DNA from: Sulfurimonas sp.
GTDB taxonomy: Bacteria > Campylobacterota > Campylobacteria > Campylobacterales > Sulfurimonadaceae
Direction of reading: 5' to 3'
DNA length: 64,000 nucleotides
Assembly (NCBI GenBank): GCA_028044295.1
Contig: JAOFSE010000002.1
Span: 123,668 to 187,667 of the forward strand
Shown here: piece by piece, positions 55,159 through 63,400 of the stretch
How positions within the stretch are numbered: position 1 is the first letter of the stretch
How the letters are laid out: each line of letters begins with the position of its first letter
Notes under the pieces: model-generated
The model's database searches: none
Told to the model about the DNA's origin: nothing
What the model saw: the letters and a program-made list of their open reading frames with translations, nothing else
Translations under genes and position numbers: made by a program

Positions 55159-55329
55159 TTCTCAGTAAAAATTCATATCACACAATCCTACAAACCCGAT
55201 GAACTAACGAAAGAGATATTTGAAAGATTAAGAGATTAGTTTGAAGTTCTTAAAATTAAAAAGTTAAGAAGAAAAAACACCCCTCAAAATCTTCAAAAAA
55301 GATATTTAAATTTAAAGGACAAGAGATGA
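55159..55329 (+). pseudogene. Possible gene remnant before ardA
   Basis: A frame without start codon reads KIHITQSYKPDELTKEIF and, after one TAG, continues with FEVLKIKKLRRKNTPQ to a TGA that overlaps the ardA ATG. The protein-like composition suggests a decayed gene end. The rest of the 54949-55325 gap is AT-rich with nothing else visible. Confidence 0.25.
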
Positions 55330-55856
55330 GAATATATATAACAGACTTAGAGGCATACAATAACGGACATTTAGTTGGTTCTTGGTATCAACTACCAATG
55401 AATGAGGATTTACTTGCAGAGAGTATAGAAAACGAACTACAAAGAGGAAGAGATATCTGTGGAGATAGTCATTTTCACGAAGAGATTTTTTTAAGTGATA
55501 GTGAGTGTTCGTATATGGAAATAGAAGAGTATTCCAACTTAACTAAACTAAATGAGATTGCTGAGTCTATGGAAAGTATAGATAAAGACGGAGTAAAAGC
55601 GATTACTTTTTTAATGGAGAATCACTTTGTAAAAGATATTTTTGAAGCAATAGAGAGTTATGAAGATAGTGTTAGAATATACGAAGATAGCACGATGGAA
55701 GATATAGCTTATGACTTAATCCAAGAGTGTTATGGTTTAGATGGTATTCCTGACATTATTGCCAATAATATAGACTATGAAAAAATAGGAAAAGATTTAG
55801 AGATAGAGGGTTCTTATTATAAAGTAGGTTCAGATACCTATGAGTATATAGGGTAA
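55326..55856 (+). CDS. ardA: Antirestriction protein ArdA
   Basis: A 176-residue acidic DNA mimic that blocks type I restriction enzymes when a plasmid enters a new host. The family start is clear (MRIYITDLEAYNNGHLVGSWYQLPM), followed by HEEIFLSDSECSYMEIEEYSNLTKLNEIAESME and the acidic helices IFEAIESYEDSVRIYEDSTMEDIAYDLI. Asp and Glu dominate throughout. AAAGGA precedes the ATG. The stop lies in a terminator hairpin. Its presence is strong evidence that this island is or was transferred by conjugation. Confidence 0.92.
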   Translation: MRIYITDLEAYNNGHLVGSWYQLPMNEDLLAESIENELQRGRDICGDSHFHEEIFLSDSECSYMEIEEYSNLTKLNEIAESMESIDKDGVKAITFLMENHFVKDIFEAIESYEDSVRIYEDSTMEDIAYDLIQECYGLDGIPDIIANNIDYEKIGKDLEIEGSYYKVGSDTYEYIG

Positions 55857-55870
55857 AATACCCTATATTT
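55847..55870 (+). terminator. Terminator overlapping the ardA stop
   Basis: TATAGGGTA and TACCCTATA form a perfect 9-bp stem with an AAA loop, then TTT. The TAA stop of ardA lies in the upstream arm and loop. Confidence 0.7.
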
Positions 55871-55900
55871 AATAAACATTTTAAAAAGGAATATAAAACT

Positions 55901-56368
55901 ATGAAAAACTTAATTTTAATGATTTTACTATCAGTGAGTAGCTTATTACAAGCTCAGTCATTTTCAAAAAATAATATCTTAGGTGTATGGGAGGTATCAT
56001 CACTTAAAGAGAATGGTTTTGCTATGTTTGGTAAAGATAATTCAAAAGTAAGAGGAGAACCTTACACTCTTATTTTTAATAGACAAGGACTTGTTAAAAA
56101 TAAAAATACTTCAGAGGTATATAACTACGAGATTATAAATAATCAACTAAAAATCTACCAAACTAAAACCTATAAGAACAACTACAAGATAAAAAACAAA
56201 TACAAATTTGACTTAATGGTTATGTCAGGGGATTTTGAGAATTGTTCATTGGTTAAAATTACAAAGAAAAAAATCACTGGATATTATCGTAAAGAGGGTT
56301 ATAAGTGGTGTAAGGTTCAAGACTATCCACAAGTAATTTCTTATACAAATGAAGATTTTAAATTTTAA
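55901..56368 (+). CDS. Small exported protein, lipocalin-like start
   Basis: A 155-residue protein with signal peptide (MKNLILMILLSVSSLLQAQS). The mature chain begins FSKNNILGVWEVSSLKENG, the G-x-W pattern seen at the start of lipocalin-like barrels, then alternating strands and many Lys/Asn. Two cysteines (ENCSLVK, KWCKVQD) could pair. I do not recognise a specific family. AAAAGGA precedes the ATG, and the gene end overlaps the convergent small ORF by 4 bases. Confidence 0.6.
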   Translation: MKNLILMILLSVSSLLQAQSFSKNNILGVWEVSSLKENGFAMFGKDNSKVRGEPYTLIFNRQGLVKNKNTSEVYNYEIINNQLKIYQTKTYKNNYKIKNKYKFDLMVMSGDFENCSLVKITKKKITGYYRKEGYKWCKVQDYPQVISYTNEDFKF

Positions 56369-56547
56369 TTGTCTTTCTTTTTATCATCTATTAATGGAAT
56401 TATCTTATCAGGTTTGCTTTTACCACCAATAAAAGGAATGGTCAGTCTTGAATTAATAGCTTCAGAGTTAAAATTATTTTGTCCGTATGTTGGTTCTTCT
56501 TTTGAATCAGAAGTATCAACTTTTTTATAAGTAGGGTCTAATTTCAT
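56365..56547 (-). CDS. Possible small hydrophilic protein
   Basis: A 60-residue open frame, polar and low in complexity (VDTSDSKEEPTYGQNNFNSEAI), located downstream of the rep gene on the same strand. The ATG has no good ribosome binding site, and no family is apparent. It could be a real plasmid gene or a chance frame. Confidence 0.35.
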   Translation of the reverse strand: MKLDPTYKKVDTSDSKEEPTYGQNNFNSEAINSRLTIPFIGGKSKPDKIIPLIDDKKKDN

Positions 56548-56637
56548 TGAATTATCTAATTTTTCATCATATCTTTGATTGAAATTTTAACAAAATAAGT
56601 ATTTATTTCTATCTTATAAAAATGAAGATTAAAATCT

Positions 56638-57555
56638 TCATTTATTATTTAGTAAATTATCAAGTATTTTTTGTTCTTCTTCTTGAATAACTTCCTCCTT
56701 GGTTTGCTTTTTATTATTTTGATTTTTGACCGCTTGGGCAATCTCTTCGTCAGTCATGTTATCTCGATTTATTTCAATTTTAAAACTAATAAGTTTATAT
56801 TTTTTATCTACCTTGTAGGATACGAGAATATCTGTATATTTATTGATAGGTTCCAATGCTCTTTTAACTATTTTTTCTGCTTCAGATATATATTTTAAAG
56901 GTTTTTTATTTATTGTGTTTTTTATTTTTTTACTACTTGCTTTATCGTCTATTATTTTTGTTCTTGTGATGGGTAAAAAACCTTTGAATGTTTCTAAATC
57001 TATTTCATGCTTTTTATACTTTAAAAATTGTAATGATTTCAATCTTTGATATAAAACTATATGTACACCAGTTCGTAGCTTCTCTTGGTGCCTTGAATAT
57101 AGGTTTGTAAAGTTCTTTTTCTTCTTTTGAGTTATTAAATTAAATAGTTCAGAAGATAGAGATATTTCATAAATTTTCTCTTTTGCATTTTCTATACTGT
57201 TATCATACTCTTTATAAGAAAGTATATTTTGATTTGCAGTTTTAACTACTTTACCATCTCTATCAGTATAATTTTTTATCTTAATACTGACACATAACCC
57301 ATCCAAGGCTTCTTCGATAATTGAATGATAGCTTTTAACACTATCAGGTAGGTTCAAAAAACTCTTTAAATCTTGAAGAGAGTATTTAGTATTAAACCTT
57401 TCTTCTAATCCTAATTTACCTCTCTTATGAACTTCTACTTCCATCTCATGCCAGAACCTATCAATCAACTTTACAGAGTTGGCTTGCGTATCCGCTAAAA
57501 AAGTTTCTATAATTTCATTGGGTTTAAATATTTTAAAATCTTTGATTTTAGTCAT
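56638..57555 (-). CDS. Rep_3/RepB-like plasmid replication initiator
   Basis: A 305-residue protein with the layout of theta-plasmid initiators of the Rep_3 superfamily: two winged-helix regions, the first around FNTKYSLQDLKSFLNLPDS, the second with YSRHQEKLRTGVHIVLYQRLKSLQFLKYKKHEIDLETFKGFL. A Lys/Glu/Gln-rich C-terminal tail follows. It lies with a small gene (8-base overlap) directly downstream of an iteron array, as expected for an initiator that binds iterons and controls copy number. The family call rests on this layout and context rather than on a diagnostic motif. Confidence 0.75.
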   Translation of the reverse strand: MTKIKDFKIFKPNEIIETFLADTQANSVKLIDRFWHEMEVEVHKRGKLGLEERFNTKYSLQDLKSFLNLPDSVKSYHSIIEEALDGLCVSIKIKNYTDRDGKVVKTANQNILSYKEYDNSIENAKEKIYEISLSSELFNLITQKKKKNFTNLYSRHQEKLRTGVHIVLYQRLKSLQFLKYKKHEIDLETFKGFLPITRTKIIDDKASSKKIKNTINKKPLKYISEAEKIVKRALEPINKYTDILVSYKVDKKYKLISFKIEINRDNMTDEEIAQAVKNQNNKKQTKEEVIQEEEQKILDNLLNNK

Positions 57556-57850
57556 TGCTTAAGTCTTTTATATTTTCTTCCAATAAAACCAACATTTTTT
57601 TGTGGTAGTTTTTAATTTTTTTATACTCTCCAATATTTTCAAAATATTGAATATCTAACAGAAGTCTAAATAAGTACTCTTGTCTTCTGTGATAATCCAC
57701 ATAGTTTAGCGATTCTAACTGTTGTGAAAAGAAGTATTCTATATTCTTTAATTTATATCTTTTAGCATTATTCGGAACATCTGATTTTTCTTTTAAATAT
57801 TTTTCCTTCAATTTATAATAATGATATATTTTTTCTTTATTCATTCTCAT
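57548..57850 (-). CDS. Small protein cotranscribed with rep
   Basis: A 100-residue basic, helical protein (MRMNKEKIYHYYKLKEKYLKEKSDVP, then LESLNYVDYHRRQEYLFRLLLDIQYF). Its stop overlaps the rep start by 8 bases, so it is probably coupled to rep and may affect replication or copy control. An AAGGAAAA sequence lies before the ATG. No family recognised. Confidence 0.65.
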   Translation of the reverse strand: MRMNKEKIYHYYKLKEKYLKEKSDVPNNAKRYKLKNIEYFFSQQLESLNYVDYHRRQEYLFRLLLDIQYFENIGEYKKIKNYHKKMLVLLEENIKDLSND

Positions 57851-58012
57851 GATTTTTCCTTTTATTCTTATAAATATTTGATATATTTATAAGTTAGGAT
57901 ACATAATAATATAAACTATCGCTTTAATCAAAAAAATGAAAGTCTGGGCTATATAAATACAAATATTTCTTTTTAAGCCCATATTTTAGGTATTTCATTT
58001 TCCCTTACAAAG

Positions 58013-58113
58013 TGAAATTATTCCCCTGAAAATTGAAAGTATTCCCCTACCTATATGAAATTATTTCCCTGAAAAAAACAAGGAAGACCCTATCAATATG
58101 AAAGTTTATCCTT
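58013..58113. repeat. Iteron array, probable replication origin (oriV)
   Basis: Four direct repeats with consensus TGAAAKTATTYCCCT start at 58013, 58034, 58056 and 58099. Spacings are 21, 22 and 43 bases, i.e. about two helical turns, with one degenerate position in the gap. They lie about 160 bp upstream of the gene pair ending in the Rep_3-like initiator. This arrangement is typical of iteron-controlled plasmid origins. Between 57851 and 58012 the sequence is very AT-rich and could serve for strand opening. Confidence 0.8.
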
Positions 58114-58364
58114 GAAACACATTTATATTTGGGAAAATATACTCTCTGAAAGAAAGAAACTATAGAAACTTTTTGAAAAAGGATTGAAGCTCAATTTAAC
58201 ATATACAGATAAAGAGATTCAATTTTATTGATAGGTTATCTTTTATGTCTTTGTACCACTATAATCTTCCATCGGAAGAGTAAAGAACTCTAAGCCGAGT
58301 TCATATTAGGATATTGAGATATTTATCTCTTATCCCTCTTTTTTAAGTTTGTATCTTCTTGGGT
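58114..58364. other. Gene-free stretch with two hairpins near the origin
   Basis: Two small hairpins stand close together: TCTTCC-ATC-GGAAGA at 58265-58279 and GAACTC-TAAGCC-GAGTTC at 58285-58302. They could end the mobilization transcript from the right or belong to the origin. Nothing else is apparent. Confidence 0.45.
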
Positions 58365-58490
58365 TTATCTTCCTAGTCTAGGTGGTTTTTTAGTATTTTC
58401 AAGTTTAGGAGCATTTAACTCTAAGATATCTTCAATAATCTCGATAAATAAATCGAGTAAGTCTTCTATCATAAATAACAACATAAACAT
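58365..58490 (-). CDS. 41-residue ORF downstream of the relaxase (not in ORF track)
   Basis: Reads MFMLLFMIEDLLDLFIEIIE, then a short tail rich in Lys and Pro ending PPRLGR. The ATG is 2 bases after the stop of the 55-residue ORF, so coupling is likely; an AAGGA lies slightly upstream. The hydrophobic, acidic N-terminus suggests an amphipathic helix. Too short for the supplied track. Family unknown. Confidence 0.45.
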   Translation of the reverse strand: MFMLLFMIEDLLDLFIEIIEDILELNAPKLENTKKPPRLGR

Positions 58491-58492
58491 AA

Positions 58493-58660
58493 TTACTTAT
58501 CCTTACTACTGACTATTAACGATATCCCATCAACAACCATATCAATAATATCTTTTAGTTCACTAGGTGCATTTTTTTGTTCTTTATAACTTTTAATCTT
58601 TTCTAGTTTTTTAATAACTCTATCAATTCGACTTGAATCTTTTTCATCTTTTTTACTCAT
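58493..58660 (-). CDS. 55-residue ORF downstream of the relaxase (not in ORF track)
   Basis: Reads MSKKDEKDSSRIDRVIKKLE and continues as a charged helix, then DIIDMVVDGISLIVSS. A good ribosome binding site (AAGGAAAAA) lies 4 bases before the ATG, overlapping the end of the relaxase-like gene 11 bases upstream. It may be a small mobilization accessory. Too short for the supplied track. Confidence 0.55.
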   Translation of the reverse strand: MSKKDEKDSSRIDRVIKKLEKIKSYKEQKNAPSELKDIIDMVVDGISLIVSSKDK

Positions 58661-58671
58661 AATATTTTTCC

Positions 58672-59664
58672 TTAATCTTTTGTAGGAGCTGGATATAGGG
58701 TAGATTGAGATTTTCGTTTTAATTCTAGGGACTTTTTCAGTTCTTCGAATTTAGACAATTTTTCTTTATGTTCTTCGCTTACCAAGCTCTCTAATTTATT
58801 ATAGGACTTCTCTACAAGTAGTTGGTTCTTGTTGAACTTTTCAGTATCATCTTCTTCAAGTGCAGTAGCCATACGGTTTAAATAGTTGTCAATCCTCTTT
58901 TTGAGTTTTTGAGAATACTCTTGTAGGAACTCCATCTCTTTAAAAAGTTGTTGGAGTTGTTTCATTTCTTGGAGTGAATCATCAATTACTTCATTGAGTT
59001 TATTAATTGTATGAGGGAGTTTATTTTTTCGATTACGAGCTTTTCGTTGAGACTTAATTTGGTAGTCTAAATAATTTTGACCATAGTTCAAAAGCACTTT
59101 ATTCGTCATATTTTTTAAAAATTGACTATACATTTTTTTACCTAAGTCAACTCTCTTCAACTTTTTATCATTGTTTAAATCTAAAAATACATTTCCTATC
59201 ACAAAGTTTAAATGGTCATTTCTAGTTTTGTCTTGTCTATGTAGTGAAGATAAAATAAAATTTCTTTGAATATATTTTATTTGCTCATCTGTATACTTTA
59301 AATCATTATTTACTGATATAAAGTTTATGAGTTCATAAATCAACTTATTACTAATTTGTTTATATTCACTATCAGTTAGTTTGATTTCCGGAGGAAATGA
59401 AACTAACAGGTTCTTACCATAAGAAGCTGTTCTTCCTCCTTTACGAGCCAATTTTACTTCTATATCTTTACTCTGTTGTATCTGTAAAATATTTTTTAGT
59501 ACCTTGTGAGAGTTCTTAATACCATCGTAAGCTACTATCTCATGTCCATCTTTTTTGTGATTGTCGTGGTTGTCGTCAAAAATGTAATCAACACTATTGA
59601 TTAAACCAGTTGCTCCACCCTTGATTGTATCAAATGATACAAACCAATTCTTCAATTTTTTCAT
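58672..59664 (-). CDS. Relaxase-like mobilization protein
   Basis: A 330-residue protein. The N-terminal 190 residues look like a plasmid relaxase: an early tyrosine in LINSVDYIFDD as candidate nucleophile, GGRTASYGKNLLVSFPPEI, and LSSLHRQDKTRNDHLNFVIGNVF, where the spaced histidines fit the metal site of the relaxase histidine motif. The C-terminal part is a long coiled coil (LNEVIDDSLQEMKQLQQLFKEMEFLQ). It lies between ParA and the iterons, with two tiny genes downstream. Class (MOBQ- or MOBV-like) is not certain, and no type IV secretion genes are in view, so it may be mobilizable only. Confidence 0.65.
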   Translation of the reverse strand: MKKLKNWFVSFDTIKGGATGLINSVDYIFDDNHDNHKKDGHEIVAYDGIKNSHKVLKNILQIQQSKDIEVKLARKGGRTASYGKNLLVSFPPEIKLTDSEYKQISNKLIYELINFISVNNDLKYTDEQIKYIQRNFILSSLHRQDKTRNDHLNFVIGNVFLDLNNDKKLKRVDLGKKMYSQFLKNMTNKVLLNYGQNYLDYQIKSQRKARNRKNKLPHTINKLNEVIDDSLQEMKQLQQLFKEMEFLQEYSQKLKKRIDNYLNRMATALEEDDTEKFNKNQLLVEKSYNKLESLVSEEHKEKLSKFEELKKSLELKRKSQSTLYPAPTKD

Positions 59665-59909
59665 ATAATTATTTCCTTTGTTTAGAAATTATTATAAGAA
59701 GTATTGAACCGACTATATGCCACAAGAAAACGGCTATACATCCTCGTTATGTATAAAATAGGAAACTATACACCTTAATAATTTATATGACACCTTTGGG
59801 TTCATATATTATTAAAAAATATAAATATATTTTATGTGTATTAGTTTCCGATTTTATGAAGTATTGCTCATACTTTCAAAACGAGTTTAAGAGAGGGGAG
59901 AAAAGAAAG
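59665..59909. other. Inverted-repeat region, candidate oriT or partition site
   Basis: This gap between the relaxase-like and ParA-like genes has two inverted repeats. TATACAT and ATGTATA are 7-bp perfect arms around CCTCGTT at 59735-59755. An imperfect pair of about 15 bp (TTAATAATTTATATGACACC against its near complement) spans 59775-59815. Its location just upstream of the relaxase start is usual for oriT; a parS or operator role is also possible. Confidence 0.5.
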
Positions 59910-60830
59910 TTATTTATATAATTCATCAACTAAATAACTTATATATGCAAAATCTTTTATAAGTTTAGTTTCCTTATTTCTTAAATATGTATTATCAATT
60001 AAGTCACTTATAGAGATTATCTTTGTACGATCGCTTTGATAATGCCCTAGATCATAACAAATATCCCTTTCTAAATTAGAAAACCTTTCTTTTACATAGT
60101 CTTGATAGTTATTTCTAAATACAACCATATCTTTATCTTGAATATATATTTCTTCATCTCTATAGTTTACTTTATGAATCGTATTCTTCGAAATATTAAC
60201 AAAAAATCTATAATCAAATTCTTTTATTTTTTTTCTAAAGTCATTGTTGTTAAATACTTTTTCTATATACCTATTATTAAAAAATTTATCTAAAAAATAT
60301 TCTCCAGAGTCCATGCTTGATTGAAACTCATAAGAGTTTCTTAAATATGTTAAATAAAAATTTCCATCATCATTTGGATCAAATATATTTTGTTTAAATC
60401 TAAAACCTGCTTCTTGGAACCTATCTCTCATTTCACTAGTGTAGTTAAAGTCTCGGTCACTATCTTGCCTGTCAAGTCTATTTAATACAAGAATAGTAGG
60501 TACATTTCTATTTGTTGTGTATTCAATGTATTTTAATGTGCTAATGGTTTTCATAATACTTTCATATCCAAATTCAAAAGGAACGATTATAAGTTTAGCT
60601 TGTTTTATGAATTTTTTTGAATATGCAGTTTCTATATTCGCACCTATATCAACAATGCCATTTTTCATATTTGGTGTTATCTTCTTAACTTCAGGGTATA
60701 AAAGACTATGCTCTTCATCTATCATATAGTTATCTTTATTAACATATATATTCAGATTAAATAACCTACCTAAATTGTAAGTTAATAATGAACACCCTAC
60801 ACCATGTTTTTTATTCATAACTAATATCAT
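59910..60830 (-). CDS. ParA/MinD-like partition ATPase with altered P-loop
   Basis: A 306-residue protein beginning MILVMNKKHGVGCSLLTYNLGRLFN. The deviant Walker A motif KGGxGK[ST] of ParA reads KHGVGCS here, so the P-loop lysine is replaced by cysteine. A Walker-like aspartate follows in NGIVDIGANIE, and LIIVPFEFGYESIMKTISTLKYIE and TILVLNRLD complete the ParA-like fold. The final 100 residues are not ParA-like. No parB is next to it. It is divergent from the methyltransferase gene. It could be a partition protein that binds nucleotide differently or an inactive relative. Confidence 0.7.
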   Translation of the reverse strand: MILVMNKKHGVGCSLLTYNLGRLFNLNIYVNKDNYMIDEEHSLLYPEVKKITPNMKNGIVDIGANIETAYSKKFIKQAKLIIVPFEFGYESIMKTISTLKYIEYTTNRNVPTILVLNRLDRQDSDRDFNYTSEMRDRFQEAGFRFKQNIFDPNDDGNFYLTYLRNSYEFQSSMDSGEYFLDKFFNNRYIEKVFNNNDFRKKIKEFDYRFFVNISKNTIHKVNYRDEEIYIQDKDMVVFRNNYQDYVKERFSNLERDICYDLGHYQSDRTKIISISDLIDNTYLRNKETKLIKDFAYISYLVDELYK

Positions 60831-60991
60831 ATTATTAAATATACCTTAAAAATAATTTTTTTACACCTTTAAAGAACTATTTTACAATAAAAAAGTTCAA
60901 AAAGCACCTTGTTTTAGGTCTTTTAATACTTCAAAGTGCCTTCTTCGCATTTTTTTATACTTGCAGTATCTAAAATATAAAAGGCTAAAAA

Positions 60992-62500
60992 ATGATAGTT
61001 AAACCAAACAGTAAATATAATCAAAACCAAAGTCATACGAAAGGTAATATAAGTAAATTTAAAAAAGTATCTAACCTATTATCATTAGAGAATATCAACA
61101 ATGAAAGTAAATCACTAATCAATATGATAAGTGAAAAAATTCTTGATATTAATTTTGGTAACGACAAGTTATCAAAAAAATTCAATGGACTACTTAATAG
61201 TATTGTTAAAACAGATAAATCACTTGTAGATTTTGAGATATCACTACTATTTAAAGTTTTTACACTAATTGTAGAAAAGAGTAGTGATTTTGTTAATGTA
61301 CATAAATCTTGTTTTCCAATGAAAAACAAAAAAAGTATAGTGATTCACTATATTCAAAACCTTATCACTTCTGAAAACGACTTCAATAAGAACGAACTAC
61401 AAAATTTTGTAAATCGTCTTCAAAACTCTAACCATATGATAAATTATTACTATTTGAATATGACTCAAAGAAATATGACCAATATTGAATTAGTAAAATC
61501 TATGAGAAATCTACTGACAGACAATCAACAAGTCAATTCAACTTCTTTATTTAACTTGTCTGGTGGAAAGGGTCAATTTATTGGTTCTGTACAAAATGTT
61601 ATACACCAATATATCAATTTAGAAAAAGTCAATAGGTTGATTATTCCCTTTGGTGGGAGTGGAATGGACTTTATGAATGTCACTCCACTCATAGAACCAG
61701 GAACTGAAGTCATATTGAACTCTATCAACAAGACAAATTCTCAACTTTTTAAAGATATCAAAGAAAATCGACAGAAGTTAATAGAAGGGGTTTTAGGTCT
61801 TGAAGTTGAATTCACAACCTATTCTCGTGAGTGTTCAGGTAAGAAAGTATTACTGGAGGTGTATCAAGATTTTTTTGAACAGAAATTAAAAGAACTAAAT
61901 CAACTCGAGAGTTATGGTTTCTATGGGATAGGGACAAGTGTCTTATTCATATTCCTATCCAATAAAACATATGGTGGAAACATAGAATGGACTGATGGTA
62001 TTACATATATTCCAACTGGTAAGTGTAAGAGTAAATATGAGAAATCAGTAGTCTCAAAGATTGAATACTTTGGATATTGGTTAGACCAGTTCAATGTAGT
62101 TGTAGAGTGTGAGGACTATACAACAATTTTAGATAAATATGACAATGAATCTTCATTGACAATATCAGACCCATTATATGTAAAAGAGAATGAGAGTGAA
62201 TTACTTCAAACTCGTGTTACTTATGGAGAAGATAACTTTCCACACCGTCAATGTATTGACTACACAATGGGACTCAAAGGACAATTTATCTATCACAACT
62301 ACAACAACTCAAAATTGATTGAATTGTTCTCAGAGAGAAGTGATATAGGTTTTGTTCAACACAAGAAATCTATCCAAAACACAGAGTCAGTAAATGGTAA
62401 AAAACCAAAATGTGTTGAACTTATCTTCTTCACAAAAGAAGTTGATAGTCAAAGTTTAAATAACAATGACTATCAACCACAACTTCAATTAGTTTCATAA
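60992..62500 (+). CDS. Divergent D12-class adenine DNA methyltransferase (DPLY)
   Basis: A 502-residue protein. The first 180 residues are helical and unassigned. From about 190 the order of D12 (Dam-like) N6-adenine methyltransferases appears: LSGGKGQFIGSVQNVI, the SAM-binding LIIPFGGSGMDFMN (for EPFxGxGxxF), VILNSINKTNSQLFKDIKEN (for the DxNxxL-type strand), FLSNKTYGGNIEW, and the catalytic motif ISDPLY where DPPY is usual. No restriction nuclease is adjacent, so it would be an orphan that marks or protects plasmid DNA. AAAAGG precedes the ATG. The assignment is moderate because of the motif changes. Confidence 0.65.
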   Translation: MIVKPNSKYNQNQSHTKGNISKFKKVSNLLSLENINNESKSLINMISEKILDINFGNDKLSKKFNGLLNSIVKTDKSLVDFEISLLFKVFTLIVEKSSDFVNVHKSCFPMKNKKSIVIHYIQNLITSENDFNKNELQNFVNRLQNSNHMINYYYLNMTQRNMTNIELVKSMRNLLTDNQQVNSTSLFNLSGGKGQFIGSVQNVIHQYINLEKVNRLIIPFGGSGMDFMNVTPLIEPGTEVILNSINKTNSQLFKDIKENRQKLIEGVLGLEVEFTTYSRECSGKKVLLEVYQDFFEQKLKELNQLESYGFYGIGTSVLFIFLSNKTYGGNIEWTDGITYIPTGKCKSKYEKSVVSKIEYFGYWLDQFNVVVECEDYTTILDKYDNESSLTISDPLYVKENESELLQTRVTYGEDNFPHRQCIDYTMGLKGQFIYHNYNNSKLIELFSERSDIGFVQHKKSIQNTESVNGKKPKCVELIFFTKEVDSQSLNNNDYQPQLQLVS

Positions 62501-62620
62501 ATATGTTTGAAACTAAAATTGGAGGTGTTTAGGGAATAGATATATCATTGAAAAATCAACAAATAAATAGGTGAATAGTAAGTTATTTTAACAATTTTAA
62601 AAATATAAAAGGAATTAAAA

Positions 62621-62980
62621 ATGGGTTTAGATATGTATATAGAGAATAGTAGTGAAGAATTAGTATTTTCTTGGAGAAAATTTCCAAGTGTTCATGAGTG
62701 GTATAGAGAACTTGGACTTAAAAAAGGGATTGATGGTTGTGATGAATTGGGTTTTAATGGAGTTCAAGTTCCAATTACGATGAAAGATGTAAAAAAGTTT
62801 AAAAAAGATTTATTGAATAAAAATATGAACTACGATGTTAAGGGTTTTTTCTTCGGTTCTGATAGTAATATGGATAAGGAACAGTTCTCATATTATATGG
62901 AAGAAAATATGAAGTCTATCAAAGTGATGAAAGAAGAACTTAATAAAGGTAAAAAAATCTATTACTCCTCTTGGTGGTAG
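62621..62980 (+). CDS. Small phage/plasmid-type protein (MGLDMY family)
   Basis: A 119-residue soluble protein starting MGLDMYIENSSEELVFSWRKFPSVHEWYRELG. Short proteins with an M-G-L-D-M-Y start and a W-R-K...H-x-W centre recur in phages and plasmids as I recall, with unknown function. AAAAGGA lies before the ATG. The end, KKIYYSSWW, fits a compact alpha/beta domain. It is the first of four small genes on the same strand after the methyltransferase. Confidence 0.7.
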   Translation: MGLDMYIENSSEELVFSWRKFPSVHEWYRELGLKKGIDGCDELGFNGVQVPITMKDVKKFKKDLLNKNMNYDVKGFFFGSDSNMDKEQFSYYMEENMKSIKVMKEELNKGKKIYYSSWW

Positions 62981-63016
62981 TAGGTAAGTATAAATATTAA
63001 AAATAAAGGAAAAAAT

Positions 63017-63400
63017 ATGTTAATAGAAGTAAATGACAAAAAAGTAAGAGAGTATTTTAAAAATATGTATCAAGATTTTAAAGACAGTTTAGTTCATACA
63101 GAAGAAACGATTTTATTAAGAGATTCATTAAGAAAAGTTGTAAATAACAACAAAATCAGCCTTGTTGGTGGTGGATTGATTTATGACTATATAAGTAGTC
63201 AGTTAGAAAATGATTGTAGTTACTATATAGAAAAAAATTTAACCTTACAACAAGATATTCCAGTATCTGAAAATATACAAATGGTAGAAAATATTTATGA
63301 AGAATGGGAGTATTTAAATAATTGGCTAAAAGAGAGGTTTATACTAAAAACTAGTGATTTTGGATTACGAGAAATAAAAGTAAAGGAGAGAATATCGTGA
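63017..63400 (+). CDS. Hypothetical small protein
   Basis: A 127-residue soluble protein (MLIEVNDKKVREYFKNMYQDFKDSL). A glycine-rich turn occurs midway (ISLVGGGLIYDYISSQLEND), and the second half is helical. AAAGGA precedes the ATG, 37 bases after the previous gene. Its stop overlaps the GTG start of the next gene by 4 bases, so both are coupled. Family not recognised. Confidence 0.6.
   Translation: MLIEVNDKKVREYFKNMYQDFKDSLVHTEETILLRDSLRKVVNNNKISLVGGGLIYDYISSQLENDCSYYIEKNLTLQQDIPVSENIQMVENIYEEWEYLNNWLKERFILKTSDFGLREIKVKERIS

Noticed and set aside
60027-60034. CGATCGC within the ParA-like gene as a possible 3' half of the split tRNA
   Set aside because: There is no T arm or ACCA around it; it is coding sequence.
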